From assembly GCF_022965805.1 (NCBI RefSeq), contig NC_133104.1:27090069-27154068 (forward strand): DNA of 64,000 bases, given 5' to 3'. Origin of the DNA: Primulina eburnea. Its lineage: Eukaryota > Streptophyta > Magnoliopsida > Lamiales > Gesneriaceae. Below are positions 21,593 to 32,176 of this stretch, one piece after another (the first letter of the stretch is position 1; every line of letters starts with the position of its first letter). The position numbers were made by a program, and so were the translations under genes. The notes under the pieces are model-generated. The model was not told the origin of the DNA. It made no database searches and saw nothing but the letters and a program-made list of their open reading frames with translations.

Positions 21593-24324
21593 TGTAGAAC
21601 CCGTAAATTGGACTGCGTATAAGCCATGCATAATTCCTCGTATTTAAATTAAAATGATTTTCATTGCTTGACTATTTAAATTATTTTCTTCAAATTTATT
21701 TATTTTGCGCAGTAGTCTAATTGTTACCTTTTTAATTAAATAAGTGAGGTCGGACTGGAGATGGAGTATTGAGATAAGCTAATAAAGACTTATTTAAGAA
21801 GTGGTAATTTAGCATGTTTATTTCATTAATTATGTGTTTAATTCTTTTTATGCATTTTATACTTAATTCATGCATGATAGGATTTGTTTCGTGCATTAAG
21901 ATTTTTAAGTTGCATCTCACGTTCGAACGAGGATCGGAGACCGGGGAATTTTCAGAAAATTATTTTAATTACACGATTAATTTTTATAAATTAATTCAGA
22001 GCATTTTAAGTGTACTTTTCTAAAATAGGATTTTATTAGAGTATTTTTACCCGCGAGATTTTATTTTTAACGGTACGTAAATTTTAACGAATCGGGGGAC
22101 TTTTTAATGGTTCGGCTATTATTTTCAAAATCTTTCCAACTTGAAATATTTTTCGGGAGTGCGTTTGGATTTAATGGGCCTACTTTTAAGCTTGTTGGGC
22201 TTAAAATCCTCTTTAAATCTTTAATATCAAAATTAGGCCCATTAATTGATTGTTAACTATTTAAATATTACATAATTATCTACTTAACCTAAACCTAATT
22301 ACGCCACTTAGCCGACACCTTCCCCCCAGCAGCAGACCCTCTCGTTTTCAGCACTTTTCTCCAGCTGGAAGCCTCGGTTTGGCTTGTTTTTGCAAAGAAA
22401 TCCTACCGGAGTCTCCCTTCTCTTGTTTTGTTCATCGACAATCACCAAGGCATGTTTCGGATCACCTTTGCTGCATCACTCATGTTGTATATATTCGATT
22501 TGTATGTATTATGCATGAAGAAACTCGGTCTGTCCAAGATCATGAAGAGAAGTTTCGACTTTCATCCATATTATGCATTCTTTTCATTATACTCACGTTT
22601 TTCTGAATTTGATGCAAAGGGGCTGCGATCCTTGCATGTTTAAGGGCTGCAGGTGGTGTCAAGAGGTGAGTAAGGGTGGACATGTCTTGTTGGGGAGGGC
22701 CGGGAGTCTAGTGGATTGCTGAATAATCAGCTGGGAGTTTAAGGGGCTGTGGTTAAGATTTAGGAGCTTAATAATGTTTGTAAGGTGGGACACGTGAGGG
22801 GAGAAAGGTGCACCGATTATTTAAGGGGTGGGAGACAAGTGTTGGAGTTTAATTATTCAAAATGGGGGTGACCGAGAGTTTTTATTTGCTGGAAGTTTCA
22901 GCCGTGTGTTTAGGGGCTTAATGACATGATTTTAAGATATTTTAGTGTATGTAAGATATGGAGAAAAATTTAGAAGATTTTGGTAGAGTTTCGAGGCGAT
23001 TCGGGTTAAAATCGAGATCTCGGTCCAAGTTTAAAAACGAATCGGTTAAGTTGAGATTTTGGCTCGTATTTACGTCTAGGAATATTTTAAATATGTTTTG
23101 GGATGTTTTAAGGAATTTGGTAAGCTCCGGGTCAATTTTTGAGGTCCAGGGGTAAAATTGTAATTTTTGGGTTTCCAGGGGCAAAATGGTAATTTTGCAC
23201 CCGGGGTGAGATTTTTGTCCTAGCAGCGCCCTGATCACGAATCATAATATTTTTAAATGTTCATGCATCACGTTTACATATTTTTATGCTATTGTAATAA
23301 TTATGGTGCATGCTTAATTTAAAGGAATTAAGTGAGGAAGTGAAGAGCACTCCGTCTCTGCCGCGCCGCGTCGTTATTTTGTTTGTTTTCTGTCAAAACA
23401 AACCAAGGCATGTTTATATCTTCTTTCACTCTTCAATCAAGCTATATAGATATTTTTAAATATCGCAAGTACATGATTTTAATACAAGATATTTCAGTAT
23501 GCGATTTAATTATATTACGTGCATTAAATAGAAAATGATTATTTTTGAGATTTATGCGATATGGCTTGTGGTTCATTCACTATGTGGGAGCATTATTTAT
23601 ATGGTCGCCAGTGACCGCTCAGTTCAGGTTGGTACCATCAGGTCACCAGTGACCGCTCAGTTCAGGTTGGTACCATCGGGTCTTCAGTGACCGCCAGCTC
23701 AGTTCCAGGCTCCCCGGTAGTCAGTTACCGATCAGTTCAGCTTAGTGCAGTGGCCACAGGCGTAAAACATAATCTCAACAGAAAATTTTATCAGTTATTT
23801 CAGTACAGGCTCCAAGGAGCAAATATTTTACTGTGATTATCAGTTTAGTTATGCACGTATTATAATTGTTCAGATCAGTTGATTTTCAGCATGAGTACAG
23901 ATTATTTTCAGCATGCCTCATGACATGAAATTTTATCCCATGCATATTTTACTTCAGATTTTACTCGTTACCTGCGATATATGCATGCTGAGTCTTTAGG
24001 CTCACTAGACTTGATTGTTGTAGGTACTGATGAGGTCAGGGCCGAGGGCGGGGAGCAGTGAGCTAGCTTGGGTCGACAGTAGTGGCACCCGAGGACCTCA
24101 GTGCAGCAGTGTTATTTTATTCCGCAAAAATTTTATCAGTATTAAACATTTTTTTTTAAATTGTTATTGTTGGCAAATAATTATTTCCTTCCGCTGCTTT
24201 ACTTTTAAACATCGAACTTGATTCATCAGCGATTTTATGAATGAGGCCAGTGAAGTTCTTTTAAAAAGAAAAATTTTTAAGTTTCCGCAAATTTTCAAAG
24301 CAAGAAGTTTTTAGGGCCTTTACA
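21593..24324 (+). repeat. Gypsy F 3' LTR
   Basis: 2732 bp, near-identical to 16045-18775; ends GGCCTTTACA followed by TSD TGGAT. Confidence 0.95.
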
Positions 24325-24356
24325 TGGATTGTGAACCACAAATTATGTATTTATTA

Positions 24357-24417
24357 AATAGTTGGGTTTGATACATTTAAAATTATTAGTATTAGATATC
24401 GGACCCGGGGCCCCACA
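24357..24417 (+). repeat. Inverted copia-LTR end, right edge of the 19.9-kb block
   Basis: 61 bp, inverse of 4519-4579 with one mismatch. Only the U5 end of the LTR is present; the rest is replaced by LTR fragment 24325-24356. Confidence 0.8.
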
Positions 24418-24422
24418 GTTTG

Positions 24423-24643
24423 TCTATTTCAAAATCTTGAATCTTTTTAAGAAGGTCCAAGTTTATAAGGTTTGCCTTAAGGGCTGCTTCTGTTTTTTGT
24501 AATTTTTCCGTCAATTCCTTTATTTTATCAGACATTAATGATTTCGAATCATTTAGTCTTTTAAAATTTTTTACCATCGTCTCGCAATGATTACAAAATT
24601 GAAAATCAGTTTTTAAAACTTTTTTAGGAATTTCATAAAACAC
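24423..24643 (-). pseudogene. EPRV copy 1: C-terminal ORF, proximal part
   Basis: Minus-strand frame with a FCNHCETM pair of cysteines followed by a Leu/Lys/Glu heptad-like stretch (KIKELTEKLQKTEAALKANL), a likely coiled coil. It is cut at 24422 by the 19.9-kb block; the remainder is 3531-4518. No canonical ATG in the expected place; the first usable codon is GTG, so it may be translated as part of the upstream polyprotein in an intact relative. Confidence 0.6.
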
Positions 24644-24729
24644 TTTTTTGGAAAATTATTTTCATTGGCTATTTGTTTACCATAACTCTTTTGGGTATTT
24701 ATATCTTTTCGGATTGGATAATCAATAAA

Positions 24730-25176
24730 TTAATTTGGATCAATAAAACGGTTGGCTGATTCTAGAGCTTCAGGAAGGGTTTTAAAACTTTTATAAAAAG
24801 AGTTTTGATCATTTTTAATAACTTCAACCACTCGGGTCCAATGGTTGTAGACTCCTGTCACCTTCCCTTGGTAAACAACGTAATACAATATGGTTTCTGA
24901 ATCAGCTTCATGTGCTGATTGGGAAGAAAGATTTATTTGATTGAAATAATAGGCCAAGGCGTTTAAGACTATGACTTTTTGATTGGAATCGTTTGGTTGG
25001 ACGTTCCATATTGAATTTAATAAAGTGTTTTGGGATTTTTCTAGATGAAAAGGTTTTGAAGTCCTGAAACATTTTTGTGAGTTTTGAGGATAAACAGGGA
25101 GATTGATATCTCCAAAAGAAATTAATTCTGTGGGGGATTTCTGTTGGGAATAATTAACTTTGCTTGATGACGCCAT
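24730..25176 (-). pseudogene. EPRV copy 1: viroplasmin / RNase-H hybrid-binding domain ORF
   Basis: 148 codons starting MASSSKVNYS. Residues about 97-140 (ILYYVVYQGKVTGVYNHWTR ... FYKSFKTLPEALESANRF) match the Caulimovirus viroplasmin/RNase H1 N-terminal fold: YYVVY, G.Y..W, then YKSF..(L)PEAL. In Caulimoviridae this domain occurs in the inclusion-body protein. In copy 3 the equivalent start is in frame with protease, so it is probably a polyprotein domain rather than a separate gene. Confidence 0.8.
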
Positions 25177-25785
25177 TTTCCTGCATGGATCAAATAAATT
25201 TGTTAGAATTCTTTCATAATTCCCATAAGTTTTTATTCTTTTTAGAGAAATATTATTTTGAAAATTTTTCCCTTGAATTAGTGCATTAATATTAATTTCA
25301 TATATAGAATATGTTTTTATTAAATTGAGATTTTTTGTACGAGGTTTTTCTAAGAATTCAAAATCTAATTTTTTATAATTAAATTTAAAAGAGATGGAAT
25401 TATTATTTACTTTATATGGAGTAATTAATTCTATAAAGGGTGTTCCTAGAATTATAGTATGATGTATGTCATTTACTAAAATAAATGTAGTTTTAATGAA
25501 AACTCTATTGTTTAATATTGATGCTTCTGTTTTTGAACTAACATTTAATTTAGAATTGTTAGCAGCCGATAGTTTTTCATTAGTTTTTTCTTGAAAATTT
25601 TTAGGTACTATCCCTGATTTTATACAATTTAAATCAGCTCCAGTATCAAAAAGTGCTATTGTACTAATTTTAAAATTTTCTGAAAATACCAGATTTATTT
25701 TTAGTATGCATTTTCTAGAGGTTATTTCTCTTAATACAAAAAGAAAGTCTTCTGGAATTTTTTCAAGATTTTGAATGTTTTTAAT
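25177..25785 (-). pseudogene. EPRV copy 1: aspartic protease region
   Basis: Retropepsin-like domain with the catalytic motif intact here (LFDTGADLNCI; Asp codon 25645-25647) and the C-terminal IILGTPFIEL motif. Separated from coat protein by a frame break near 25853 and a TAA at 25786-25788, both shared with copy 2. After the protease, where RT is expected, the sequence runs straight to the viroplasmin-like domain. Confidence 0.85.
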
Positions 25786-25844
25786 TTAATTATCTTCAGA
25801 TTCTTCGGAATTTTCAATATTAATATTATCTAATATTCCTTTGA

Positions 25845-27347
25845 TTATTTCAGTTGTTTTTGTTTTTCTTTTAATTCTTTTAGTTCTATTTTTATTTCTT
25901 TTATATCTTTTCGTAAATCTTGGATTGTTATCTCTTTATTTTTTGTTTTCTTTCTTTTTTCTAAAATATTGGTTAGGTCGTAAGTATTTTTAGAAGTATT
26001 TGGTAAAGTAGTATATTTTATTTCTGTTTTTTCTTCTTTATTTTCTTTGAGAGATTTTAAAATTTTATCAAGATATTCTTTTTGAATATTGGGATCATTT
26101 ATATCCTTTATAATATCAAGAAGGAATTGTTGATCTTTTGAAAGCATGTTAATTTGTTTTTCAGATTCATTACTAGATGTAGTTAATTCATCTATTTGTA
26201 AAGATTCATTTTCATCTTTAGAATAAAATTTTTCTAAATCTGACTCAGAAGAATCAATTAAAAGATTAGAAATTTTATTTAATATTTCTTCATTTAATTC
26301 TAACTCATTTAACTGTTTATTCAATCTACAATAATTAGCAGTATGTCCTTTTTTATGACATTTATAACATTCAATATCTTTAAATGATTTTTTAGGATAT
26401 TGTTTGAAATTTTTAAATTTCTTATAAGGTTTCTTATAAAAATCTTCTTTTGATTTAAAATTTCTCTTATTGTATTTAAAATTTTTTCTATATGGCTTTT
26501 CATTAGATTCACTACAGTTTCCTAAGCATTTAGAAGGCGTAGGTTTGTTAGGATTTATATCAAATTGTTGACAGAAAGTTCCTAATTCTTGTTTCGTTAT
26601 TTTCATTTCGCATTTTAAATGTTTTTGTAATTTTAGATCTTGACATATTTTTAAATCTTCTTGTTGAGTTAAACTAATTAATTGACCATAAGTAAATTCA
26701 TTATAAGGAATTATTTGTTTTCCACATGATTCTCTAATTTTATTTCTAACATTTTCTCCTAAAAGAGTTGGTAATCCTGCTAGGAATTTTTCTTTCCAAA
26801 ATGGTTGATTAGAGTCTTCCCTAAGCATGACTCTGGTTAGAAAAGTATTTTTATACCATTGAAAATCACTTAATTTTTTACATTTAAGATTTGATAATAA
26901 TTCGGCATTTTTATCTTTTAAATGTGAAGGATCACCTATAAAGTGTAAAGAGATTGTTAGGATTAAAGTAGCTACAGCATCTTGTTGAGGATTTTCATCT
27001 TGATCTAAAATTGGTATCCCGTCTTCATCAGTTTTTATAAAATTTAAAATATCTTCTTGTTGTTGATTTGTAAGATAATAGTCCCACCAACCCTTAATTT
27101 GACCAGAAAAACCAGCTATAAGGAGTTCGGCTATGGTTCTATCTTGTGTATTTGTTTGAGTTTTATAAGCATTTGTTGCCATAGTCATTTGTTGTAAAAT
27201 ACTAAGAATATTATATTCAGTCATTCCATCTATGTTCCAATCATAAACGGAAGAAGCATTAAAGCGAGATTGTGTTATGGGTTTTATTATTCCTAAATCT
27301 GGAGCAGGAATAATTTGTAACTTTTGTGAAAGATTGATTCGAATCAA
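25845..27347 (-). pseudogene. EPRV copy 1: coat protein with CCHC zinc knuckle
   Basis: Frame of 500 codons. The N-terminal half has the caulimovirid coat-protein core (YDWNIDGMTEYNILSILQQM, AGFSGQIKGWWDYYLT). Then a Lys/Arg/Phe-rich basic region and the knuckle CYKCHKKGHTANYC (26328-26369), which would bind RNA. The Glu/Lys-rich tail resembles a coiled coil. An extra T near 27330 separates it from the upstream frame. Confidence 0.9.
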
Positions 27348-28230
27348 TTTTATTGATTTTATTTGTAGGATTTTGGAATTGTTCTAAAGTTTCACTAATA
27401 TCTGAATCATGATTTAAGGTATTTATTCTAAGATTAGAGTTTGGTGTTTCAGGAACAGTTTGATCTATGGGTTGATTTGAGCTACTGGCTGTTGTATCCA
27501 TTTTACTTAATTTATCTTGTATTAATTTTATAAATTCAAAATTATTCTCTTTGATATTTTTAACACTATTTTCAGTTATTTGGTATGGTTTAAAAATTGG
27601 GTTTTTGAGTTTACTATTCGAGGTTTCTATTTTAGTTGTTGGTTGTTTTTGTATTTGTTTTTCTATCCGATCTAGTTGTTTTCCTATGGTATTTAAATTT
27701 GTATTTGTGAAATTATTTTGTATTATGATGTTTTTTATATTAATTTTTTCATTATCTCCTGGATTTTTTATAGGAATTGCTTCAATTTGTTGACTTTGTA
27801 CTAGTATTTTAATTCCTTGTAAAGGAGGATGATAAGATTGAATTTTTCTAGAATCAGTAATGGTTTCCCGTTCTGGTGATTTATTTCTCATTGTAATAGG
27901 ATTAACATAGTTTGAAAATGGGTAATCTAAGGAATTTTGAGAGGAGTATATTTCAAACCAATCGAAGAATAAAATGTTAATTTTATATTTATTTATAAAT
28001 TCATAGAATTTTTCTTGAATATCTTTTCTGGTATTCATAAAATTTTCAAAAAACCATAATTTTTTCGCTTTATTATGTATATCATAAAAATCTTTATGTA
28101 AAAAGTTTTTATCTATTTGGAATTCTTTTTCTATAACATTTAGTTCATTAATTATATTTTCTGTTATTGAGGAAAAAGTTGGACTTGTTGGATCTTGTTC
28201 TGATTCAAATTGTTGTTCTGGAATATTCAA
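27346..28230 (-). pseudogene. EPRV copy 1: MP-CP linker region
   Basis: Frame between movement and coat proteins (M at 28230). Contains a Trp/Phe-rich segment (KKLWFFENFMNTRKDI ... NILFFDWFEIYSSQN) seen in caulimovirid polyproteins, and a variable Asn/Gln/Thr-rich linker ending at TASSSNQPIDQT. The frame runs to 27259 in the wrong phase after the extra T near 27330. Confidence 0.7.
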
Positions 28231-29283
28231 TTGTCTTCCTATCTTATTTTTGGTATATATAGGTCTAGGTATTTCTGAGGTATAATCTACATTTCTTATT
28301 ACAGAATTGGGTATATCTGAAGTAGAATATCTAGGTTGGGTTTTATAAGGAGAGTTTATTTGTGATATTCTTCCTAAATCTATAGTATATGAAGTTGAAG
28401 AATCATCAGATCTATTGTTATGACTACTTGTTCTATCAAAAGAAAGTTTAACTCTTCCATCTAAATATTGAGTTATTTCTTTTAATTGGGTGTTGGGTTC
28501 TTCTTGTTCTATAAATTCTGTTTTGGCAATACCTTCTAAAATCCATTCTTCTGGAAGTGTTATATCTTTCCATTGAATCGGTTTAGGAATTACTGTATTA
28601 GATTTTCTTAAATCTATTTGTAAAAAGAGTTTCTCCTTTTTTACTATGAAATTTTACTTTTGTCGCAAAAGCAGAAATCATGGCTTTATAATGTACTTTA
28701 AAAATTAAGGCTACGGGAATTGAACCTTGAAGCATATTATAATTATGAGTTTTAATTTGTAGAACTAAAGATTTTAAAATATTTTTATCATTTAAGGAGA
28801 CTGAAAAATTTGGATAGCAATCAAAAGAAATTGGTCCCGTACATAGACTAGATTCAACGGAACTTAACAAGGAGTCTTCAAAGTTTGTGAATCTGGCATC
28901 TCTTAAAATAGCAAGAATAGAGGTATTTAATCCTTCTTTTGTTAAAGGTTTTATTCCAACTTGGACTAATCCAATATGAAGGTATTTATAATTTTTATCT
29001 CTATGTTTTTGTAAAGAATTTTGAGAAAATAAATTTATTGTTTCAAAAGGTTTTGTAAGTTGAATATCTCTTTCTTCTGTTTTAATTGTAAAATCAGTTT
29101 TGAAAAATTGATATCTAGAAGTTTTATAGATTTGATTTTATTTACTTTAGGAATTTCCCGATTATCAATTGATTTATCAAAATCTTCTATGACTATTTCT
29201 TCGGTATTTATTATCCTTCTATTCTCATAAGAAGTTGAAGTAGCGGAGTTAAGAGAAGTAGATCTACAGAAAATTGAATTCAT
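28231..29283 (-). pseudogene. EPRV copy 1: movement protein, frameshifted
   Basis: Begins MNSIFCRSTS at 29283. Pieces carry the Caulimoviridae 30K-type movement signature: KYLHIGLVQVGIKPLTK, ILRDARF, SSLCTGPISFDCYPNFSVSL, and LPEEWILEGI downstream. It is broken by a one-base loss near 29136 relative to copy 2 and a two-base loss near 28624 shared with copy 2. Would direct cell-to-cell movement in a virus; not functional here. Confidence 0.85.
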
Positions 29284-29468
29284 TTTATTAAAATTTGTGT
29301 TTCGATTTTTAATTTCTCTCTACAATCCTAAGCAATTCTATGGTTTTACAGCCTTAACGTTAAGACTTACTACCCAGACCTTCTTAGGCAAAAACACTCA
29401 AGAGAAACTAAATTTCTAAAACTCAAATTAAAATATCGTAAAAACAATTCTTATAACTCTACCCCCCG

Positions 29469-29481
29469 GGCTCTGATACCA
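29469..29481 (-). other. EPRV copy 1 primer-binding site, tRNA-iMet
   Basis: The complement reads TGGTATCAGAGCC, followed on the minus strand by C and a short G run (G6). Confidence 0.9.
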
Positions 29482-29718
29482 AAGACTACCCAGTAATACT
29501 TAGGGGGATAACTGAACACCAATAGAAATATTCATAAACAATAATAATAAAAAGCAATTAATAAAAAGAAAATGCAATAACAATAAATAAAGTAGGCGGT
29601 TTAACCAGCCATATAATATGTATAATAATATATATATATATGCGGAATTTAAAGACAGGAATTTAAATACAAGAATTTACGAAGCATACTTTTGCAAAGA
29701 ACACCACAAAATCTTCAA

Positions 29719-29780
<62 letters not shown>

Positions 29781-30153
29781 TATAGGTATATATATATATT
29801 TAGGCGGTTTAACCGGCCATATAATATATGATATATATATATATATACAAGTATTTAACACATAAATAAAACACACATTGGAATCAAAATAAGAACTTCA
29901 ATATATCTTCAAAGGATTTACAAATTCTTCAAGAACATAAAGCTTGAAAGGTAAGAACACCTTGAATGTGAGTGGAGAAAGTAGGAAAAGTAAGAAAGAG
30001 AAGAGAGAAGAAAGGAAGTGAAAGTGAGAATCAAAACTTGGTATCAAAAAACTTGCATTTCCTTGGAGGCCTTGTCTTCTTTTTATAGACATCTTCAAGG
30101 GTATTTTCGGAATCTTGAATAGTATTTGTCCTTGTCATGGTTGCATCATTTTG
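29482..30153 (-). promoter_or_regulatory. EPRV copy 1: upstream promoter and leader
   Basis: Minus-strand promoter with TATA box (complement of 30080-30087) and a leader of about 600 nt leading to the primer site. It lacks about 70 bp present in the downstream repeat (2900-2968). Upstream of the TATA it stops at 30153, where copy 2 begins in the opposite orientation, so the AT-rich upstream part is lost. Transcription starting here would run leftward through copy 1. Confidence 0.7.
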
Positions 30154-30171
30154 GTATCACTGGGTAGTCTT

Positions 30172-30184
30172 TGGTATCAGAGCC
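30172..30184 (+). other. EPRV copy 2 primer-binding site, tRNA-iMet
   Basis: TGGTATCAGAGCC, 18 bp from the head-to-head junction. Confidence 0.9.
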
Positions 30185-30185
30185 C

Positions 30186-30212
30186 GGGGGGGGGGGGGGG
30201 GGGGGGGGGGGG
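30186..30212 (+). repeat. G27 homopolymer after the primer site
   Basis: A run of 27 G. The same place has G21 in copy 3 (50218-50238) and G6 in copy 1 (29462-29467 as C). Confidence 0.9.
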
Positions 30213-30390
30213 TAGAGTTATAAGAATTGTTTTTACGATATTTTAATTTGAGTTTTAGAAATTTAGTTTCTCTTGAGTGTTTTTGCCTAAGAAGGTCTGG
30301 GTAGTAAGTCCTAACGTTAAGGCTGTAAAACCATAGAATTGTTTAGGATTGTAGAGAGAAATTAAAAATCGAAACACAAATTTTAATAAA

Positions 30391-31440
30391 ATGAATTCAA
30401 TTTTCTGTAGATCTACTTTCTCTTAACTCCGCTACTTCAACTTCTTATGAGAATAGAAGGATAATAAATACCGAAGAAATAGTCATAGAAGATTTTGATA
30501 AATCAATTGATAATTGGGAAATTCCTAAAGTAAATAAAGATCAAATCTATAAAACTTCTAGATATCAATTTTTCAAAACTGATTTTACAATTAAAACAGA
30601 AGAAAGAGATATTCAACTTACAAAACCTTTTGAAACAATAAATTTATTTTCTCAAAATTCTTTACAAAAACATAGAGATAAAAATTATAAATACCTTCAT
30701 ATTGGATTAGTCCAAGTTGGAATAAAACCTTTAACAAAAGAAGGATTAAATACCTCTATTCTTGCTATTTTAAGAGATGCCAGATTCACAAACTTTGAAG
30801 ACTCCTTGTTAAGTTCCGTTGAATCTAGTCTATGTACGGGACCAATTTCTTTTGATAGCTATCCAAATTTTTCAGTCTCCTTAAATGATAAAAATATTTT
30901 AAAATCTTTAGTTCTACAAATTAAAACTCATAATTATAATATGCTTCAAGGTTCAATTCCCGTAGCCTTAATTTTTAAAGTACATTATAAAGCCATGATT
31001 TCTGCTTTTGCGACAAAAGTAAAATTTCATAGTAAAAAAGGAGAAACTCTTTTTACAAACAGATTTAAGAAAATCTAATACAGTAATTCCTAAACCGATT
31101 CAATGGAAAGATATAACACTTCCAGAAGAATGGATTTTAGAAGGTATTGCCAAAACAGAATTTATAGAACAAGAAGAACCCAACACCCAATTAAAAGAAA
31201 TAACTCAATATTTAGATGGAAGAGTTAAACTTTCTTTTGATAGAACAAGTAGTCATAACAGTAGATCTGATGATTCTTCAACTTCATATACTATAGATTT
31301 AGGAAGAATATCACAAATAAACTCTCCTTATAAAACCCAACCTAGATATTCTACTTCAGATATACCCAATTCTGTAATAAGAAATGTAGATTATACCTCA
31401 GAAATACCTAGACCTATATATACCAAAAATAAGATAGGAA
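30391..31440 (+). pseudogene. EPRV copy 2: movement protein, frameshifted
   Basis: Starts MNSIFCRST, then an extra base near 30417 breaks the frame. After that the long frame carrying KYLHIGLVQVGIKPLTK and ILRDARFTNFED is open through SSVESSLCTGPISFDSYPNF until the two-base loss near 31050 (shared with copy 1). The C-terminal part with LPEEWILEGI is again open in another frame. A 30K-superfamily movement protein of caulimovirid type, defective. Confidence 0.85.
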
Positions 31441-32176
31441 GACAATTGAATATTCCAGAACAACAATTTGAATCAGAACAAGATCCAACAAGTCCAACTT
31501 TTTCCTCAATAACAGAAAATATAATTAATGAACTAAATGTTATAGAAAAAGAATTCCAAATAGATAAAAACTTTTTACATAAAGATTTTTATGATATACA
31601 TAATAAAGCGAAAAGATTATGGTTTTTTGAAAATTTTATGAATACCAGAAAAGATATTCAAGAAAAATTCTATGAATTTATAAATAAATATAAAATTAAC
31701 ATTTTATTCTTCGATTGGTTTGAAATATACTCCTCTCAAAATTCCTTAGAATACCCATTTTCAAACTATGTTAATCCTATTACAATGAGAAATAAATCAC
31801 CAGAATGGGAAACCATTACTGATTCTAGAAAAATTCAATCTAATCATCCTCCTTTACAAGGAATTAAAATACTAGTACAAAATCAACAAATTGAAGCAAT
31901 TCCTATAAAAAAAATCCAGGAGATAATGAAAAAATTAATATAAAAAACATCATAATACAAAATAATTTCACAAATACAAATTTAAATACCATAGGAAAAC
32001 AACTAGATCGGATAGAAAAACAAATACAAAAACAACCAACAACTAAAATAGAAACCTCGAATAGTAAACTCAAAAACCCAATTTTTAAACCATACCAAAT
32101 AACTGAAAATAGTGTTAAAAATATCAAAGAGAATAATTTTGAATTTATAAAATTAATACAAGATAAATTAAGTAAA
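31441..32176 (+). pseudogene. EPRV copy 2: MP-CP linker region
   Basis: Same Trp/Phe-rich segment as copy 1 (KRLWFFENFMNTRKDI), open at 31446-31943. Two extra A near 31908 (A8 against A6 in copies 1 and 3) shift the frame before the variable linker. Confidence 0.7.

Larger units (their letters stand above)
16045..24324 (+). mobile_element. Gypsy element F, intact non-autonomous (LARD-like)
   Basis: Complete element: LTRs 16045-18775 and 21593-24324 with TG...CA ends, TSD TGGAT (16040-16044 and 24325-24329), primer site and polypurine tract. The 2.8-kb interior holds only a 44-codon gag stub and a long non-coding region. It must use gag-pol supplied in trans. By eye the LTRs differ at about 15 places in 2.7 kb (about 0.6%), so the insertion is young. 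Confidence 0.95.
4519..24417. mobile_element. 19.9-kb insertion block in EPRV copy 1, inverted copia-LTR ends
   Basis: The left edge reads TGTGGGGCCCCGAGTCCG and the right edge ends with its inverted match CGGACCCGGGGCCCCACA. The 61-bp termini (4519-4579 and 24357-24417) differ at one base. GTTTG occurs directly outside both ends (4514-4518 and 24418-24422) and closes the EPRV ORF as seen uninterrupted in copy 2 (near 35252). This implies one integration event with a 5-bp target duplication. The interior is a mosaic of copia, gypsy and LTR fragments plus gypsy F. Normal LTR elements end in direct, not inverted, repeats, so the block is either rearranged or arose by integration of two U5 ends. 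Confidence 0.75.
24418..30153 (-). mobile_element. EPRV copy 1, main part
   Basis: Minus-strand endogenous pararetrovirus-like copy read from about 30153 down to 24418, continuing at 4518-2701 beyond the inserted block. Order: promoter/leader, tRNA-Met primer site, movement protein, linker domain, coat protein, protease, viroplasmin-like domain, C-terminal ORF. No reverse transcriptase or RNase H. Lesions include frame breaks near 28624 and 27330, a break near 25853 and a TAA at 25786-25788. Confidence 0.85.

Noticed and set aside
4519..24417. DNA transposon with 61-bp terminal inverted repeats
   Set aside because: The left terminus is the end of a copia LTR that directly follows copia RNase H, and the 5-bp duplication fits LTR-element integrase. 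No transposase found.
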